Shown: one piece after another, positions 37,485 through 48,139 of the stretch
How positions within the stretch are numbered: position 1 is the stretch's first letter
Layout of the letters: every line of letters begins with the position of its first letter
DNA from: Pratylenchus scribneri
Lineage: Eukaryota; Nematoda; Chromadorea; Rhabditida; Pratylenchidae
Length of the DNA stretch: 64,000 nucleotides
Direction: 5' to 3'
NCBI GenBank assembly: GCA_030063045.1
Contig: JAQSEB010000014.1
Location: 620,001-684,000 of the forward strand
Program-made: the position numbers and the translations under genes
The notes under the pieces: model-generated
What the model was told of the DNA's origin: nothing
Databases searched by the model: none
The model's input: the letters and a program-made list of their open reading frames with translations, nothing else

Positions 37485-38611
37485 AAATAATTTTTACAAT
37501 TTCTTTTTATACTTCGTAAATTAATTCTCTAAGCCATGAAGCATGGAGGGGCCAAGATGATATAGATCACACTTTTAGGGGTAGTGAGGCGAGCTTTGAG
37601 CCTGATTATTATAAAAGGTGATAAGTTGGGCTGGGTGTTCTCTAATTTGCTTCTCAATGAATGCATTTTATTAAATTTGTGATATTGATAGGCGTTTATA
37701 GGGGCACCGTCAGCTGTCATAAAAAATGAATTGCTGTGAAGTTTGAATGGATCATAATTTGTGCTTGAAAGAAAGTCGTCATTCACTAATATTCTCGGAT
37801 GAATGAAATTGAATAATAAATCTCCCTTTTCCATCCTGCTGTTTATGTTGATTTTATTTTGCTAATTTTTCATAAAATATTCAACAAATTTTTGCTGAAA
37901 ATGCCTTTGCTTGCTATTCCCGATAATTCTGGAATATTCTGGCTATTTTATGTACTTTTCAAGATCACCCCTCTCATTCCTCCACCCTCAATTCAGAAGT
38001 CACCCATTTATAAACCCATTTTCGTCCTTCACCAATTTATTATTGTTGGCCCCTTTTCCGCCCCCACATTTCGGCATTTTACCCCAAACAAAACAAAACA
38101 GATGCTCCTTCCAATGGGAGGGAAGGGTGGTTGACCCGGTGATGATCCCAGTCACACAGCTGAATTTCGGCTAAATAATTTGCTGCTAGCCTAGGGGGGA
38201 GTCATGCTCTCTATTAGACTCCCTTTCTTCTTCTGGAACAATTGTGCCCATTGAATTGACGCAAAACTCACTCCAATCCCAATGGAGAGGACTACTCTCA
38301 TTGTTGAACGGGAAAATTGAATGGGATTGTTGTTTTTCCTCTTTTTTGAACGTTTCCATAGATATTTTTCCTTCATATTCAATCATTTTTACGCAAATGC
38401 CTTCCAAAATTTTCAATTTTTCTTCCTCATTAACTCATTTATTCAATCCATCCAACAAATTTATATGAAGCTTATTTAATAATTTAGAATGCTAAATTAT
38501 AATCATTTATATAAAAATGCCCTATATAAATTTATATTTAATGATTTAATTATTGACCAGCCTTTTATAATGACTGTTAATTCTAATAATTCCTAGGCCT
38601 TTCCTATTCAT

Positions 38612-38900
38612 TCTACTGTACCCATTATTTGCCACTCTCTTTTTAACTAATCATCAATCAAATATTGCCCCTAGCCCTTTAAAAATTTAAACCAATATTT
38701 TTTCACTTTGCGAAGTCCTTTTTTTATCATTTTTCCCGCACAACAGATCAAATAAATAATAATTTAAAAGTTCTCAAATCCCTATCCCGTTTTTGGTTCA
38801 CTGTGAGGAACTTAAGCCCCCGGCGAAGGCCCGGGCAAGAGCCTAGGCCCATTCTCGTCTCAAATAACTTTAATTCTCACTTATTAGGACTATAAATCCC
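38612..38900 (+). repeat. Dispersed structured repeat family 3, copy 1
   Basis: Begins CTACTGTACCCATTATTTGCC, continues ATCAATCAAATATTGCCCC, then a GC-rich core (CCCCCGGCGAAGGCCCGGGC, AGAGCCTAGGCCC) and ends near a TTATTAGGACTA motif. The core can fold: GGGC..AGAGCCTAGGC against a downstream ATTCTCGTC. Same order and strand as 49654-49942 and 63641-63920. No ORF. Confidence 0.7.
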
Positions 38901-38957
38901 AATTCGAATCGCATTTTCTAATATTGATTAAATTAATTGTAAAATAATTAAGCAAAA

Positions 38958-39903
38958 ATGAATGTTATAAAAAGATTAATTTCGGGCAATGGCAGCGGCG
39001 AAAAGGAAAAGAAAAAAGTGGAAAAGCATCCAAGCAATCATCAAAAGAAGAACCAAAAACACAACAATATTAATAATGAGGAATACGACTATGAAAGGGA
39101 ACATTGCGAAGTTGATTTTGATAAACAATTTGAGCAGGCCACCCGTCGAAGCCATTCAGCCACAGTGCCCCCACCAATTGTCAGCGAATGCGAATACAGT
39201 AGATCAAAATTTTGTGAATTACAATATATTTTCCCAAATAGGAGGCAGTCAATCTTCTCGAGGGACTCCAACGGCAATTCGTTCCAATTCAAAAAGTCCT
39301 TCGCCTTTTGGCCAACATCCGCCCCCACAAAAACTTTTGGTGAAGCAGGAAAGCCAAGGGAAAAAGAACAGTTCACTGGGGACACCATCGAGCCATCGAA
39401 AAAGTTCGGAACCAAATTGGAAGACAAGATCCAGGCAAAAGTCACCACAAGAAAATCAGCAACCAATGGCAAAGGATAAAGTCAAAAGGAATTTGACGGA
39501 TTCACAAAAAAGAAAGGTGGGAAATTTAAAAATAATATAAAATAAAAATTGGAATAATTCCGTCAAATCACAAAAATTTAAGGCCAAGGATTTGGTGGAA
39601 TCCATTGATTGGATCCAAGCGCCCGTGACCTCTTCTGGCCCAGCTGATCCCCAAGTTTGCTATGCTTCCAGTGTCCAACCCCAAATTGTCCAATCCCAAA
39701 TAATGTTTGTCCACTCTATTCATTAATTTATTTCTTTTTTTTTCAGTGTTCCCCAAATCCATATCTGTGAAGTGTTGCCAATTACTCGACCCGGAAAGGC
39801 AATGGCCATTATTCCCCAGGGAAAAGGGAGGGAATGCCCACAACCAGTGATTGCATCTGGGAAAGTTGTGTCGGCAACAATTTATAATAATCGAAAGCCG
39901 TAA
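38958..39903 (+). CDS. Basic Ser/Lys-rich hypothetical protein
   Basis: Four exons: 38958-39198, 39242-39516, 39583-39704, 39747-39903, 795 nt, 264 residues. Intron 1 is only 43 nt. The first 55 residues are very Lys/Asn-rich (KEKKKVEKHPSNHQKKNQK), the middle is Ser/Gln/Lys-rich and probably disordered, and the C-terminal 90 residues (AKDLVESIDWIQAP, QIHICEVLPITRPGKAMAII) look folded. No signal peptide, membrane segment or domain that I recognise. The basic N-terminus could be nuclear. Frame is kept across all junctions, which supports a real gene. Confidence 0.65.
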
Positions 39904-40250
39904 AAATGTGTGAGAATTAATTCAATTTAATATAATTTAATATTTTACATTTTAAGCCGGGTATATTTAAACAAATGAATCAATCAATCAATCAATTCAA
40001 TGGATGTTTAAATGGAAAGATTAGAAGCAAAATGAACACTTAATTGAAATAAAATGAATATTAATTAATTATTTTAACAAAAATATGTAATATTTGTGCT
40101 ATATAGTTTTTTTTTTAATATTGCTATATTTTGCTTTAATGGACAATTTATTTAATTGATTAATAAAGTTATTTTTTATTCTTAAAATAATTATTTGAAT
40201 TGAATTTTAAATCATTTATTCCGTGAACTCTTAAATGAATCCAATTAACG

Positions 40251-40325
40251 TTACTGTACCCACTCTTTTTAACCTAATCATCAATCAAATATTGCCCCAA
40301 GTCAACTTTTTAAACGAATTTATTT
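40251..40325 (+). repeat. Truncated family 3 repeat
   Basis: Matches only the 5' part of the family: TTACTGTACCCACTCTTTTT, ATCATCAATCAAATATTGCC. The GC-rich core is missing. Confidence 0.55.
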
Positions 40326-40396
40326 CGTACCAACAATTCCACTCTTTCAATGGAATTATTTTTTTACTTTACTTCGATCTAGAAAAAAGGGTGCTA

Positions 40397-40800
40397 GGTC
40401 ATCTCCACAATTCTGCAAATATGGGCATGTCCACAATTCTGCAATTATAAGCGTTTTCGATTTATAACAAGTCAGAAACCGGTTTTAGACTCAACAAACC
40501 TTATACCAATTTGTAGATCTCATCGAGACGCATCGATTGGTATATAATTTGTTATGGTTTAGCCCAAAATGAAAGAGTTTTAAACCAAAAATTTGAAAAA
40601 TGGTTTAATACTATTTAATTTTGACCAAACCATGGAAAATTATATATCATTGGATGCGTTTCGATGAGATCTATAAAATGGTATAAGGTTTGTGGGGTCT
40701 AAAACCGGTTTCTGATTTATTATAGTCGAAAACGCCCATAATTGCAGAATTGTGGACATGCCCATAATTGCATAGCCCTTTATCTATTGTGGAGATGACC
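40397..40800. mobile_element. Long terminal inverted repeat element (fold-back)
   Basis: 404 bp with arms of about 170 bp, so nearly the whole element is a hairpin. Both arms, read inward, share GGTCATCTCCACAAT, GGGCATGTCCACAATTCTGC, GCGTTTTCGA, CAGAAACCGGTTTTAGAC, CAAACCTTATACCA and AGATCTCATCGA. No ORF. A related half-arm occurs at 34590-34725. Confidence 0.8.
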
Positions 40801-41369
40801 CCGGACGAGAAAAAAGCAATAATAAAAATTTCCAGTAATTTCCATTATTAAATGACGAATTTTTTGCCCAAAATTATCTAAGAATTGGATCCAATGATGA
40901 CCAATCATAATTTCGCCAAAATTTTCCCATCCACATCCATTGCCCATTTCTACATTAAAATTTGTCCATTCATCCTTTTGGCCCAAAAAAAGGGCCAAAT
41001 TGCTGCCATTTCCATTTTATTTTTCATTTCATTTTAATTAATCACCTTCAAATTTGGCTCCCCCTCCTCCACTCCCCTCCCCATCCCAACCAAATTTAAT
41101 ATGCCCGTTCCCATCCTAATCATTCATTTATTTTATTTTTAATTTTAGTTAACCCGTCCCAAAATGGTCCATTTATTTTTTCCACCTCATTTTTATATTT
41201 TTCATTTTCATTTTGAGTATTTCATTTTCTCAATTTAATAATTTTTCGAATCTATCCAAAATCGTGAAACAAATAAATGAATTAGCCCTTCGGACCTTTC
41301 AAAAATTTATACAATTTTTTGTATTCAAATTTAAAAATATATCCTCTTTTCCCCTTTTCCACAGGGAAA

Positions 41370-42633
41370 ATGACCAAAATCATTTTCCAATTTGCCATTT
41401 CGATGGCCCCAATTCTCTTCATTCTATTGGCCCTGTCCTTTGGGATTGGACAAACCAAGTTTGAAAATTCAAAAATTGACTCAATTAATGTTTACCATCA
41501 TTTTAGAGCGGAATGTCCGAAAGGAAAAGAGTTCAACCAATGGAAGGTGACCTGCAACAAGGAGCGGTAATTTTATTTCTTTTTTTTTTGTTCATAAATT
41601 TGAATGAAAGAAAGCAATTTTTGTAAAATGTATTTTATTTCACTTTTTTGTACCATTTAAAAAATTATCAAAATCATAAAATTCGGTTTTAATTTTGGTA
41701 TTTTGCTAAATTCCCAAATATTTTCCCCATTTATAGCACGCAATGCTTTGATGCAAAAATGGAACCAAAAGATGCTTCTGCATCTGCATCAAAGCCGGCA
41801 AAGCGATTTGCGGCCCTTGGAAAGAAGAATAAATTCGGAAATTCCACTGTCGTGGTCGGGAATGAAAAGCTTGGAGGAGATGGTCAATTCTTTGAGGATA
41901 CCTTCAAGACTTGGTTCAATCCTCCGGAAGGGGGCGAAGAGGTAAAATTGTGACAATTTTTGCATTTGTTTTTAATTTTTATAGAAGCCAACAACATCGG
42001 CTGTCTCTGGTGCCATTTCTGGAAATGGTACCACGCAAAGTGGAATGGTAAATTTCTTAACACTTTATGCAAATTACTAAAAATTACTAAAAAATTAGGA
42101 TAATTTTTTGAATGATTTTTTATTTATTTCAATTTTGTCTCTGTTAAATTGAAAAAAATTAAACAAACAATTATTTAATTTTATTTCCAAAAATTAAATT
42201 CATAAAAGCCCAATTAATTTTGTATAAATAAATTCCATAAAAGGAGAATCCAAAAATGTTCAATCTAAAATATATAAACATTTGTACAAATTAAATAAAA
42301 AATTAATTTTTTAATAAATGAATTCTCTATTCAGCCTTCGAACTTTTCCACAATCGCCGGAGTGTCCACAACGGAGGTTTGCCCATCATTTTCTATTTTT
42401 TTTCAAAATTAATTTTTTAAAATTCCAGTTAATTACCACTTCGACGACCACCGGTCCAACAACAACTACGGTAGGTTTAAAATTGAAAATAATTAAAAAT
42501 GTTTGCGTGAATTGAAAATGTTGATATTAAAATTATTTTTATATTTATTTATCATTTTTAGATTTATTTTTTATTTCTAATTTTGTTCATGGTTTGTTTG
42601 TGTATTTTGTATTTGCGTTGTAATTTTGTTTGA
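41370..42633 (+). CDS. Secreted/type I membrane protein with Thr-rich stalk
   Basis: Six exons: 41370-41566, 41737-41941, 41985-42047, 42335-42376, 42429-42470, 42562-42633; 621 nt, 206 residues. The ATG at 41370 opens a signal peptide (IIFQFAISMAPILFILLALS). Next come a short region with three Cys (ECPKGKEF, VTCNKERTQCF), a Lys/Ala/Ser segment, an acidic Trp-containing stretch (FEDTFKTWFNPPEGGEE), then Ser/Thr-rich mini-exons (STTE, TTSTTTGPTTTT) typical of an O-glycosylated stalk. The last exon encodes a membrane helix (IYFLFLILFMVCLCILYL) and a short RCNFV tail. The 42-nt exons encoding Thr repeats look like duplicated or skippable units. Function unknown; cell-surface or cuticle association is inferred. 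Confidence 0.7.
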
Positions 42634-42660
42634 TTTTGTGCCTGAAAATTGGAATGAACC

Positions 42661-43219
42661 TTGGTTTTGATTTTGTGCTTTCGAATGTTTTTTTTATTGC
42701 GATGCAATTCTGTCAAATTCCCCCAATGGATGGATGGATGGATGGATGGCTCCAAATTTTTATGTTATTTGGCAATTGGATGCAATATGGTGGCAAAAAT
42801 TATTGTTCAATTTCACGGAATGATTTTGAATTTTGATGGCATTTTTCTACTTTTTATTGGTCAGTTTTTGCTTTTTTTTTATAATTATAATAAATTTTTA
42901 TTATTCAGTTGATGAAATGACATTCCTTGAAGGCATTTTTACTGTATTTTATGGTAATTGGCAGGGACCATATTTTTTGTTCGACATCTTCTAAATGCAA
43001 CCAAAATGTAATTAAAAATTATTTTTATTTTAAAATTTTATAATATTTTAAGGTCAATTCGCATTGATGTTTGCCTTCATTTTTGTGTTTGTGTTTGAAT
43101 GTGGATGTTCGAAGAATGAAATTGAATGGACATTGGCTTCTTTATGGGCTTTTCAATCAGTGAAAGAAGACATCAAAAAATTGAGAATTTTTGTTGAAGA
43201 TGAATATAATTTCGATTAA
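42661..43219 (+). CDS. Small hypothetical hydrophobic protein
   Basis: Exons 42661-42859 (start uncertain), 42909-42953, 43053-43219. The splice phases agree and the last exon is a clean 55-codon frame with a hydrophobic run (ALMFAFIFVFVFECGC) and a charged tail (VKEDIKKLRIFVEDEY). The first exon crosses a GGAT microsatellite (42727-42745) and its coding status is weak; translation could begin at 42730. It may be a separate short gene or an alternative 3' end of the preceding gene. No homology recognised. Confidence 0.4.
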
Positions 43220-43661
43220 ATATATATTATTGTAAAATTTTCTTGTTTTCAAAAAAAATAAAAAATTTTTTCATTCGATTTATTCTTTCAATTCGAATTC
43301 CCTCCAATCCATTTCCCAATCCTCTAAAATAATTTCCCCAAAATTTTGCTGATAAGCAGCTGCCCAGCCAGCGGCATTTTTTCATAATAGGAATTTGCAT
43401 ACAAAAAAAATACCTCCACCCCTTCTTTTGAATGTTGCCTTCCATTTGGACCTAGTAAAATTAAGGTCGATAAGAAAGGGAAATGAAATGAACCAGAAAA
43501 GGTTGGCGCCAGTCGAGAAAATTAAGGCCCAAAATCGAATGAATGCTTTTGGGGGAATATGAATTGGTTGATTGGCAGGCAGGCAGTCTACAGTCTTTAA
43601 TTCCCCATCTAATTTTTATTCTCAAATATATTATTAAATTAATCGCTCATTTCTCTTTGAA
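43220..43661. other. Short spacer before the PBX-like gene
   Basis: AT-rich 440 bp with no supported exon; likely promoter. Holds a GGCAGGCAGGCAG microsatellite near 43576. Confidence 0.4.
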
Positions 43662-45834
43662 ATGTTGCCTGCATTTTTGATATCCTCTGAAAATGAAATG
43701 CCACCAGTAAATGATCAAATATTATTTGGCACATATTTGGGCGGATTCGACCAAATGTTGACTGATTTACGTTTTCAAATGCAAGGAAATGGGAGGAATG
43801 TATCCGAACATCGGGAAGAATTAATGGGCCAAATGTGGGGCAAAATAATTTAATATTTTTAATTCCATTTATTTTTGAGGAGGGAAAATCCATATTTTGG
43901 TGCAATTTGTTCAGTTTTGGGTGATGAAAAGCAGAAAATTGGTAAAAGTTAAAAAATATTAAATGAATTGAATATTTTTGAGGACAAATGACAATTTGCT
44001 TGGCCGATTCAGTGAAATTATTATTTGGCCAAAATGGGCTAATTAATGATGAAGGAGAAAATGATGAAATTGAACAAAAGAAAATGTCAACGGTTGAACA
44101 AAAAATGGTACTTCCGGAAAGAATTCTGATTTTCATTACGGAAAGAATTCTGATTTTAATTCCGGAAAGAAATCTGATTTTCATTCCGGAAAGAATTCTG
44201 ATTTTAATTCCGGAAAGAATTCTGATTTTCATTCCGGAAAGAATTCTGATTTTCATTCCGGAAAGAATTCTGATTTTAATTCCGGAAAGAATTCTGATTT
44301 TAATTCCGGAAAGAAATCTGATTTTCATTCCGGAAAGAATTCTGATTTTAATTCCGGAAAGAAATCTGATTTTCATTCCGGAAAGAATTCTGATTTTAAT
44401 TCCGGAAAGAATTCTGATTTTCATTCCGGAAAGAATTCTGATTTTCATTCCGGAAAGAATTCTGATTTTCATTCCCGAAATAATTCTGATTTTCATTCCG
44501 GAAAGAATTCTGATTTTCATTCCCGAAATAATTCTGATTTTCATTCCGGAAACAATTCTGATTTTCATTCCGGAAAGAATTCTGATTTTAATTCCGGAAA
44601 GAATTCTGATTTTCATTCCGGAAAGAATTCTGATTTTCATTCCGGAAAGAATTCTGATTTTCATTCCGGAAAGAATTCTGATTTTCATTCCAGAAAGAAT
44701 TCTGATTTTCATTCCGGAAAGAATTCTGATTTTCATTCCGGAAAGAATTCTGATTTTCATTCCGGAAACAATTCTGATTTTCATTCCGGAAACAATTCTG
44801 ATTTTCATTCCGGAAAGAAGTCTGATTTTCATTCCGGAAACAATTCTGATTTTCATTCCGGAAACAATTCTGATTTTCATTCCGGAAAGAAGTCTGATTT
44901 TCATTCTGGAAACAATTCTGATTTTCATTCCGGAAAGAATTCTGATTTTCATTCCGGAAATAATTCTGATTTTTTAAAATAAATTTCATTTTAATTTACA
45001 TAGTAATTAATTTACTTCATGCAGAAAGAATGCAGCGAATTTTGCGCTCAAAAAATGGATGGAAATTTGGATTCGGCGGAGATGAAAAAAGTGAAGGCAA
45101 AAATGCGCGAATGCCTTGAGGAATATAAAATGATGGAAAAATTGATTGAACAGGCAAATAAGGGAAAATAATTTAAATATATTATATTAATTTATTGAAG
45201 AATGTGAATTCTTGCGTTGAATATTCAATGGAATTGCTCAATTTTCATTCCCAACTTCGACCAATTACCCAAATTGACATTGACCATTTCATCGAAGGAA
45301 TTCGTCTTTCTGCCCAATTTTGGGCCGATGAATTGCGTGATGCCGTTTGCAGTCAATTACTTTTGCTCAAATCATTTGGCAGTGCAGAAAAGTTTTCATT
45401 TTTGATTAACCTAAATTCCCCAAAATTTCAGGAAAAAACGACAAAACTTTTGCACCAAGACCATTTCCATCCTTAATAAATATTTTATGGAGCATTTGAA
45501 CCAACCGTATCCAGGTGAATTCAATATATTTTTGATTCTTAATTTAATATTGCCATTGGCACAGATGAAGCATCAAAAATGGCATTGGCCGAACAATGTG
45601 GCATTACAGTGGCACAAGTTAATTTGATCAAATATTGGAAATAATTATTTTAATTGAATGAAAAAGGTGTCAAATTGGTTCGGCAATAAACGAATTCGTT
45701 TCCGGAAGGCACAACAATTGAAGAAAGGACAAAACGATGAAGCAAAAGAATGTGAGAAAAATGATTTGGGCGATGGCAAAAGGACGGAAAGAATGACAAC
45801 GATGATGGTAAAAGATGAGCCTCAAGGGGAATGA
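43662..45834 (+). CDS. Divergent PBX/Extradenticle-type (PBC) TALE homeodomain protein
   Basis: Eight exons: 43662-43834, 43880-43941, 43983-44107, 45025-45153, 45201-45391, 45432-45514, 45565-45617, 45667-45834; 984 nt, 327 residues. The PBC domain is seen as ENPYFGAICSVLGDEKQKIG (PBC-A) and SMELLNFHSQLRPITQIDID..AVCSQLLLLKS (PBC-B). The TALE homeodomain runs from KKRQNFCTKTISILNKYF through LNQPYPDEASKMALAEQCG to helix 3 VSNWFGNKRIRFRK, with Trp, Phe, Asn and Arg contacts present. Role: DNA-binding HOX cofactor acting in the nucleus. Closest nematode relatives are the CEH-20/CEH-40/CEH-60 group; the PBC part is far from canonical. Intron 3 (44108-45024) is filled by a minisatellite, and intron 4 is GC-AG (CAG|GCAAAT). 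Reading through the repeat instead of splicing would give a stop at 44977. Confidence 0.9.
44112..44972. repeat. 24-bp minisatellite, about 35 units
   Basis: Tandem array with period 24. The common unit reads TCCGGAAAGAATTC then TGATTTTCAT; the variants are AAT for CAT, AAATC for AATTC, CCCGAAATAATT and GGAAACAATT. Each unit holds two palindromes, TCCGGA and GAATTC. Because 24 is a multiple of three and units lack stops in several frames, long ORFs run through it on both strands (8-residue periods ILIFIPER on +, MKIRILSG on -). These are not believed to be proteins; the array sits in a PBX-like gene intron. Confidence 0.95.
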
Positions 45835-46601
45835 ATTACAATATACTATACTGTAGCAAATTTTATTCACGAATATATTGGAAATATTAATTAAAGAATA
45901 TATTTAATTTATAATTTTTCTTTAATAAATATTCCCATATTTGAATAATTTTATTTTCCAGCAGATAAACAACAATTTTGAACAATTTTCTGTAAAATTT
46001 GAAATAAATAATTTGATCCATCTGTTGTTTATTTAGAAGAATTTGTCATGGGTGATGGAAATGAATTCCACTTGAGCCTATCCCGGGAGGAGGAAAAACA
46101 GCATTTTGTGTTGATGGGACATTTCAAAAAAACTTTGTTTTGTTTCATTTTTCTGGTAAATTTGACCAAAATAAATTCAGTCACATTTTTGAGGCCATCT
46201 CGATTTCATGTCGGGACACATTTTTCCAAAATCCATTCTCTGATCAGTGAAATAAAAGGGTCCATTTCTCAGAGATAAATAAATCATTTTATGAATGAAC
46301 AAAGTAATTTTTTATTACTTTCCTTGGTTAAAAATAAATAATTTTGAAATGTGGCCAAAATAAATCCATTGGAAAATATCCTCAAAAAGTGGGTGACCAC
46401 TTTTGAAATTTCCTTGGATTTAGTAAATATTTATGCTTTCCACCGGCAGCGGCAGATGTTATTTATTTATTTTGGTTAATTGAAAATATTTGCACTTCCC
46501 AAATTCCATTAAGCCCACTATAAATATTCCACAAAATTCAATTATTTTCATCATTCACCACAAATTCCCTAAATCACAATTAAATCAAATTTATATTTAA
46601 A
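45835..46601. other. Spacer and possible small exon; promoter of the small HSP
   Basis: An open stretch at 46048-46278 preceded by a TTTATTTAG acceptor reads MGDGNEFHLSLSREEEKQHF and looks coding in its first half, but no partner exon is found. A TATAAATA box lies at about 46519, some 80 nt before the HSP start. A GAAATTTC heat-shock-element core lies near 46405. Confidence 0.35.
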
Positions 46602-47427
46602 ATGACTACCAACCAAATATCCAATATGAATATTGTGGATGTGACCCACGATTGGAAAGCCGACCTTTGGGATTGGCCATTACAGGTTTACCATAAAATG
46701 AAACTAATTAATTAGTGGGGAGGCAAAATTTAATTAGGCACATTAATAGTAATTATTCTGCCTCCTGCTAAGGTAATTTAATGAATGTAAGACAACGAAA
46801 TTCTGAATCCTGAAAGTCTAAACTCGACATAATCGTATCCCTAAATTCCATCTTGAAACCTGAACTAGCCTACCCTACCCTAAACACTATCGGTGCAGCT
46901 GGCCAAAACTATTAGGTTAGGATTATATTTAATATAAGTTCGTATGGTAGAATAGGTTTGCTTTCGGTTTTAACAGTCGTTTAAATTTAAATGTCGGAAG
47001 AGGCAGAATAATTTCCACCATTAAATTTTTGCTTTACCCAATAACTTTTTGCCTCCGATATTAATTAAGTAGTACAATTTAATTTAATAGCGAAAGGACG
47101 ATGTAATTCATGTTCGGAATTTGCCGGACCGTTGGGAGGTTGGATTGGATGCCAGTTTCTTCTCTCCTCAGGAAATTGAGGCAAATAAAATAATTTATAA
47201 TTAATTAAAAATAATATTTTTAGGTGATGATGTCCGGCGATCATCTGTTCATTTATTGCCATCACGATGAACACACGGATGCGCATGGATCCGTGAGTCG
47301 AGAAGTGAAGCGAAATTATCGTTTGCCGGACGATGTTGACCCAACATCAGTCAAGTCCCATTTGACATTGAATGGCATTTTGCGCATTACGGCAGAAAAG
47401 AAGAAACAAAAGGGAGGAGGACGATGA
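46602..47427 (+). CDS. Small heat-shock protein (HSP12-type alpha-crystallin)
   Basis: Three exons: 46602-46685, 47091-47180, 47224-47427; 378 nt, 125 residues. The alpha-crystallin domain spans residues 29-115: VIHVRNLPDRWEVGLDASFF (strands 2-4), EIEVMMSGDHLFIYCHH, HGSVSREVKRNYRLPDDVD, VKSHLTLNGILRIT (strands 8-9). The N-terminal arm (28 residues) and C-tail (KKKQKGGGR) are very short, as in the nematode 12-kDa class, and the IXI tail motif is missing. The 12-kDa class is thought to have little classical chaperone oligomer activity. Intron 1 carries an inverted-repeat insertion. Intron 2 (47181-47223) is GC-AG (GAG|GCAAAT). A TATA box lies about 80 nt upstream. Confidence 0.92.
46716..47057. 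mobile_element. Inverted-repeat element in HSP intron 1
   Basis: Left end GGGGAGGCAAAATTTAATTA..ATTATTCTGCCTC. The right end, as reverse complement, reads GGAGGCAAAAAG..ATTATTCTGCCTC. Flanks TTAATTAG and TTAATTAAG suggest a target duplication of about 8 bp. About 340 bp, no ORF. Confidence 0.6.
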
Positions 47428-48139
47428 TGGGAATGAAAAAACAAAATGGAAAATTGATGAAAATTGGATTGAATTTTAAATAAATTTTCAAAAGAAAAAT
47501 ATTTTTGATAGATTTTTCCATTTTATTTTTTACTTTAATTAAATTAAAAAATGCTCCGATTTTTAAAATAAATGCTCAAACCCAGGGTCGCAAACTTTGT
47601 CACATATTCTGAGAATTTTCTGAGATTACGCATATATGTCACGGATCCGAGGATCCGGACGAGGATTTTTAATTCTCTAATTTTTGGTTAATTCAATTAT
47701 TGGTCCATCAAATTTTTGGCTTTTCATTTTTCATTGTTTTATTAATCAATTATTTTATTTGATCATTTTCTTCGCTTTCTCACACTTTCTTCAATTCCAT
47801 AAAGATTGTTATCAACATTTCCCCCAGACAAATGTTCCCCCATTAAATGATCAATTCATTCCATTCAACACTTTCAACCGCAATGCAATAATCAACGTTT
47901 ATTTTCCTTGGAAATAAAATAAAATAAAGTGATTTGGTAATAAAGTTTGTTAATTTTATTTCAACTCAAAATTGGTTTGGCCCAACTTCCAGTCCCTGAA
48001 GGACCGGTCAACTAATTCAAAGGCAATAATATCGCCTTTTCTCCACACAAAACATCCACAAATTCAATTCCATCAACTTTGGGAATTGGAAATTTTATTT
48101 TGGTAATTTGGTTCGGTTGGATTGGTTCTGCACAAGATT
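47428..48139. other. Spacer with an early CTGAGAAT motif and decayed coding scrap
   Basis: The left part (47600-47670) already shows ATATTCTGAGAATTTTCTGA and a GGATCCGAGGATCCGG palindrome, the same signature as the field that follows. 47684-47930 is plain AT-rich sequence with no supported gene. 47956-48127 holds the candidate broken exon listed separately. Confidence 0.4.
47956..48127 (-). pseudogene. Possible broken last exon of an unknown gene
   Basis: On the minus strand two overlapping frames look coding: FPIPKVDGIEFVDVLCGEK, then one base out of phase GDIIAFELVDRSFRDWKLGQ and a stop at 47956. The switch falls at an AAAA run. One missing base would explain it. No upstream exons are visible because the repeat field begins directly behind. 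Family not recognised. It may be a decayed fragment or a homopolymer error in a real 3' exon. Confidence 0.3.

Larger units (their letters stand above)
36993..38957. other. Intergenic region with tRNA-like and structured repeat
   Basis: Contains the tRNA-like sequence at 37411-37484 and a repeat family 3 copy at 38612-38900. A 101-codon minus-strand frame (37529-37834) has no recognisable homology and no splice context. Otherwise AT-rich with nothing visible. Confidence 0.5.
39904..41369. other. Repeat-filled intergenic region
   Basis: Contains a truncated family 3 repeat (40251-40325) next to the long inverted-repeat element 40397-40800. The right part (41000-41369) is the probable promoter of the next gene, rich in T and C tracts. 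No exon seen. Confidence 0.5.

Noticed and set aside
37529..37834. 101-codon minus frame (MEKGDLLFNFIHP start)
   Set aside because: Not recognised, no splice partners; might be a decayed transposon scrap but nothing supports it.
43639..44952. 437-codon minus-strand frame of MKIRILSG repeats
   Set aside because: It is produced by the 24-bp minisatellite, whose period is a multiple of three; the non-repeat tail has no homology and overlaps real + strand exons.
43988..44977. 329-codon + frame of ILIFIPER repeats as coding continuation of the PBX-like exon
   Set aside because: A phase-0 donor (ATG|GTACTT at 44107) just before the array joins 45025 in frame and gives the PBC continuation; the read-through reaches a stop and loses the homeodomain.
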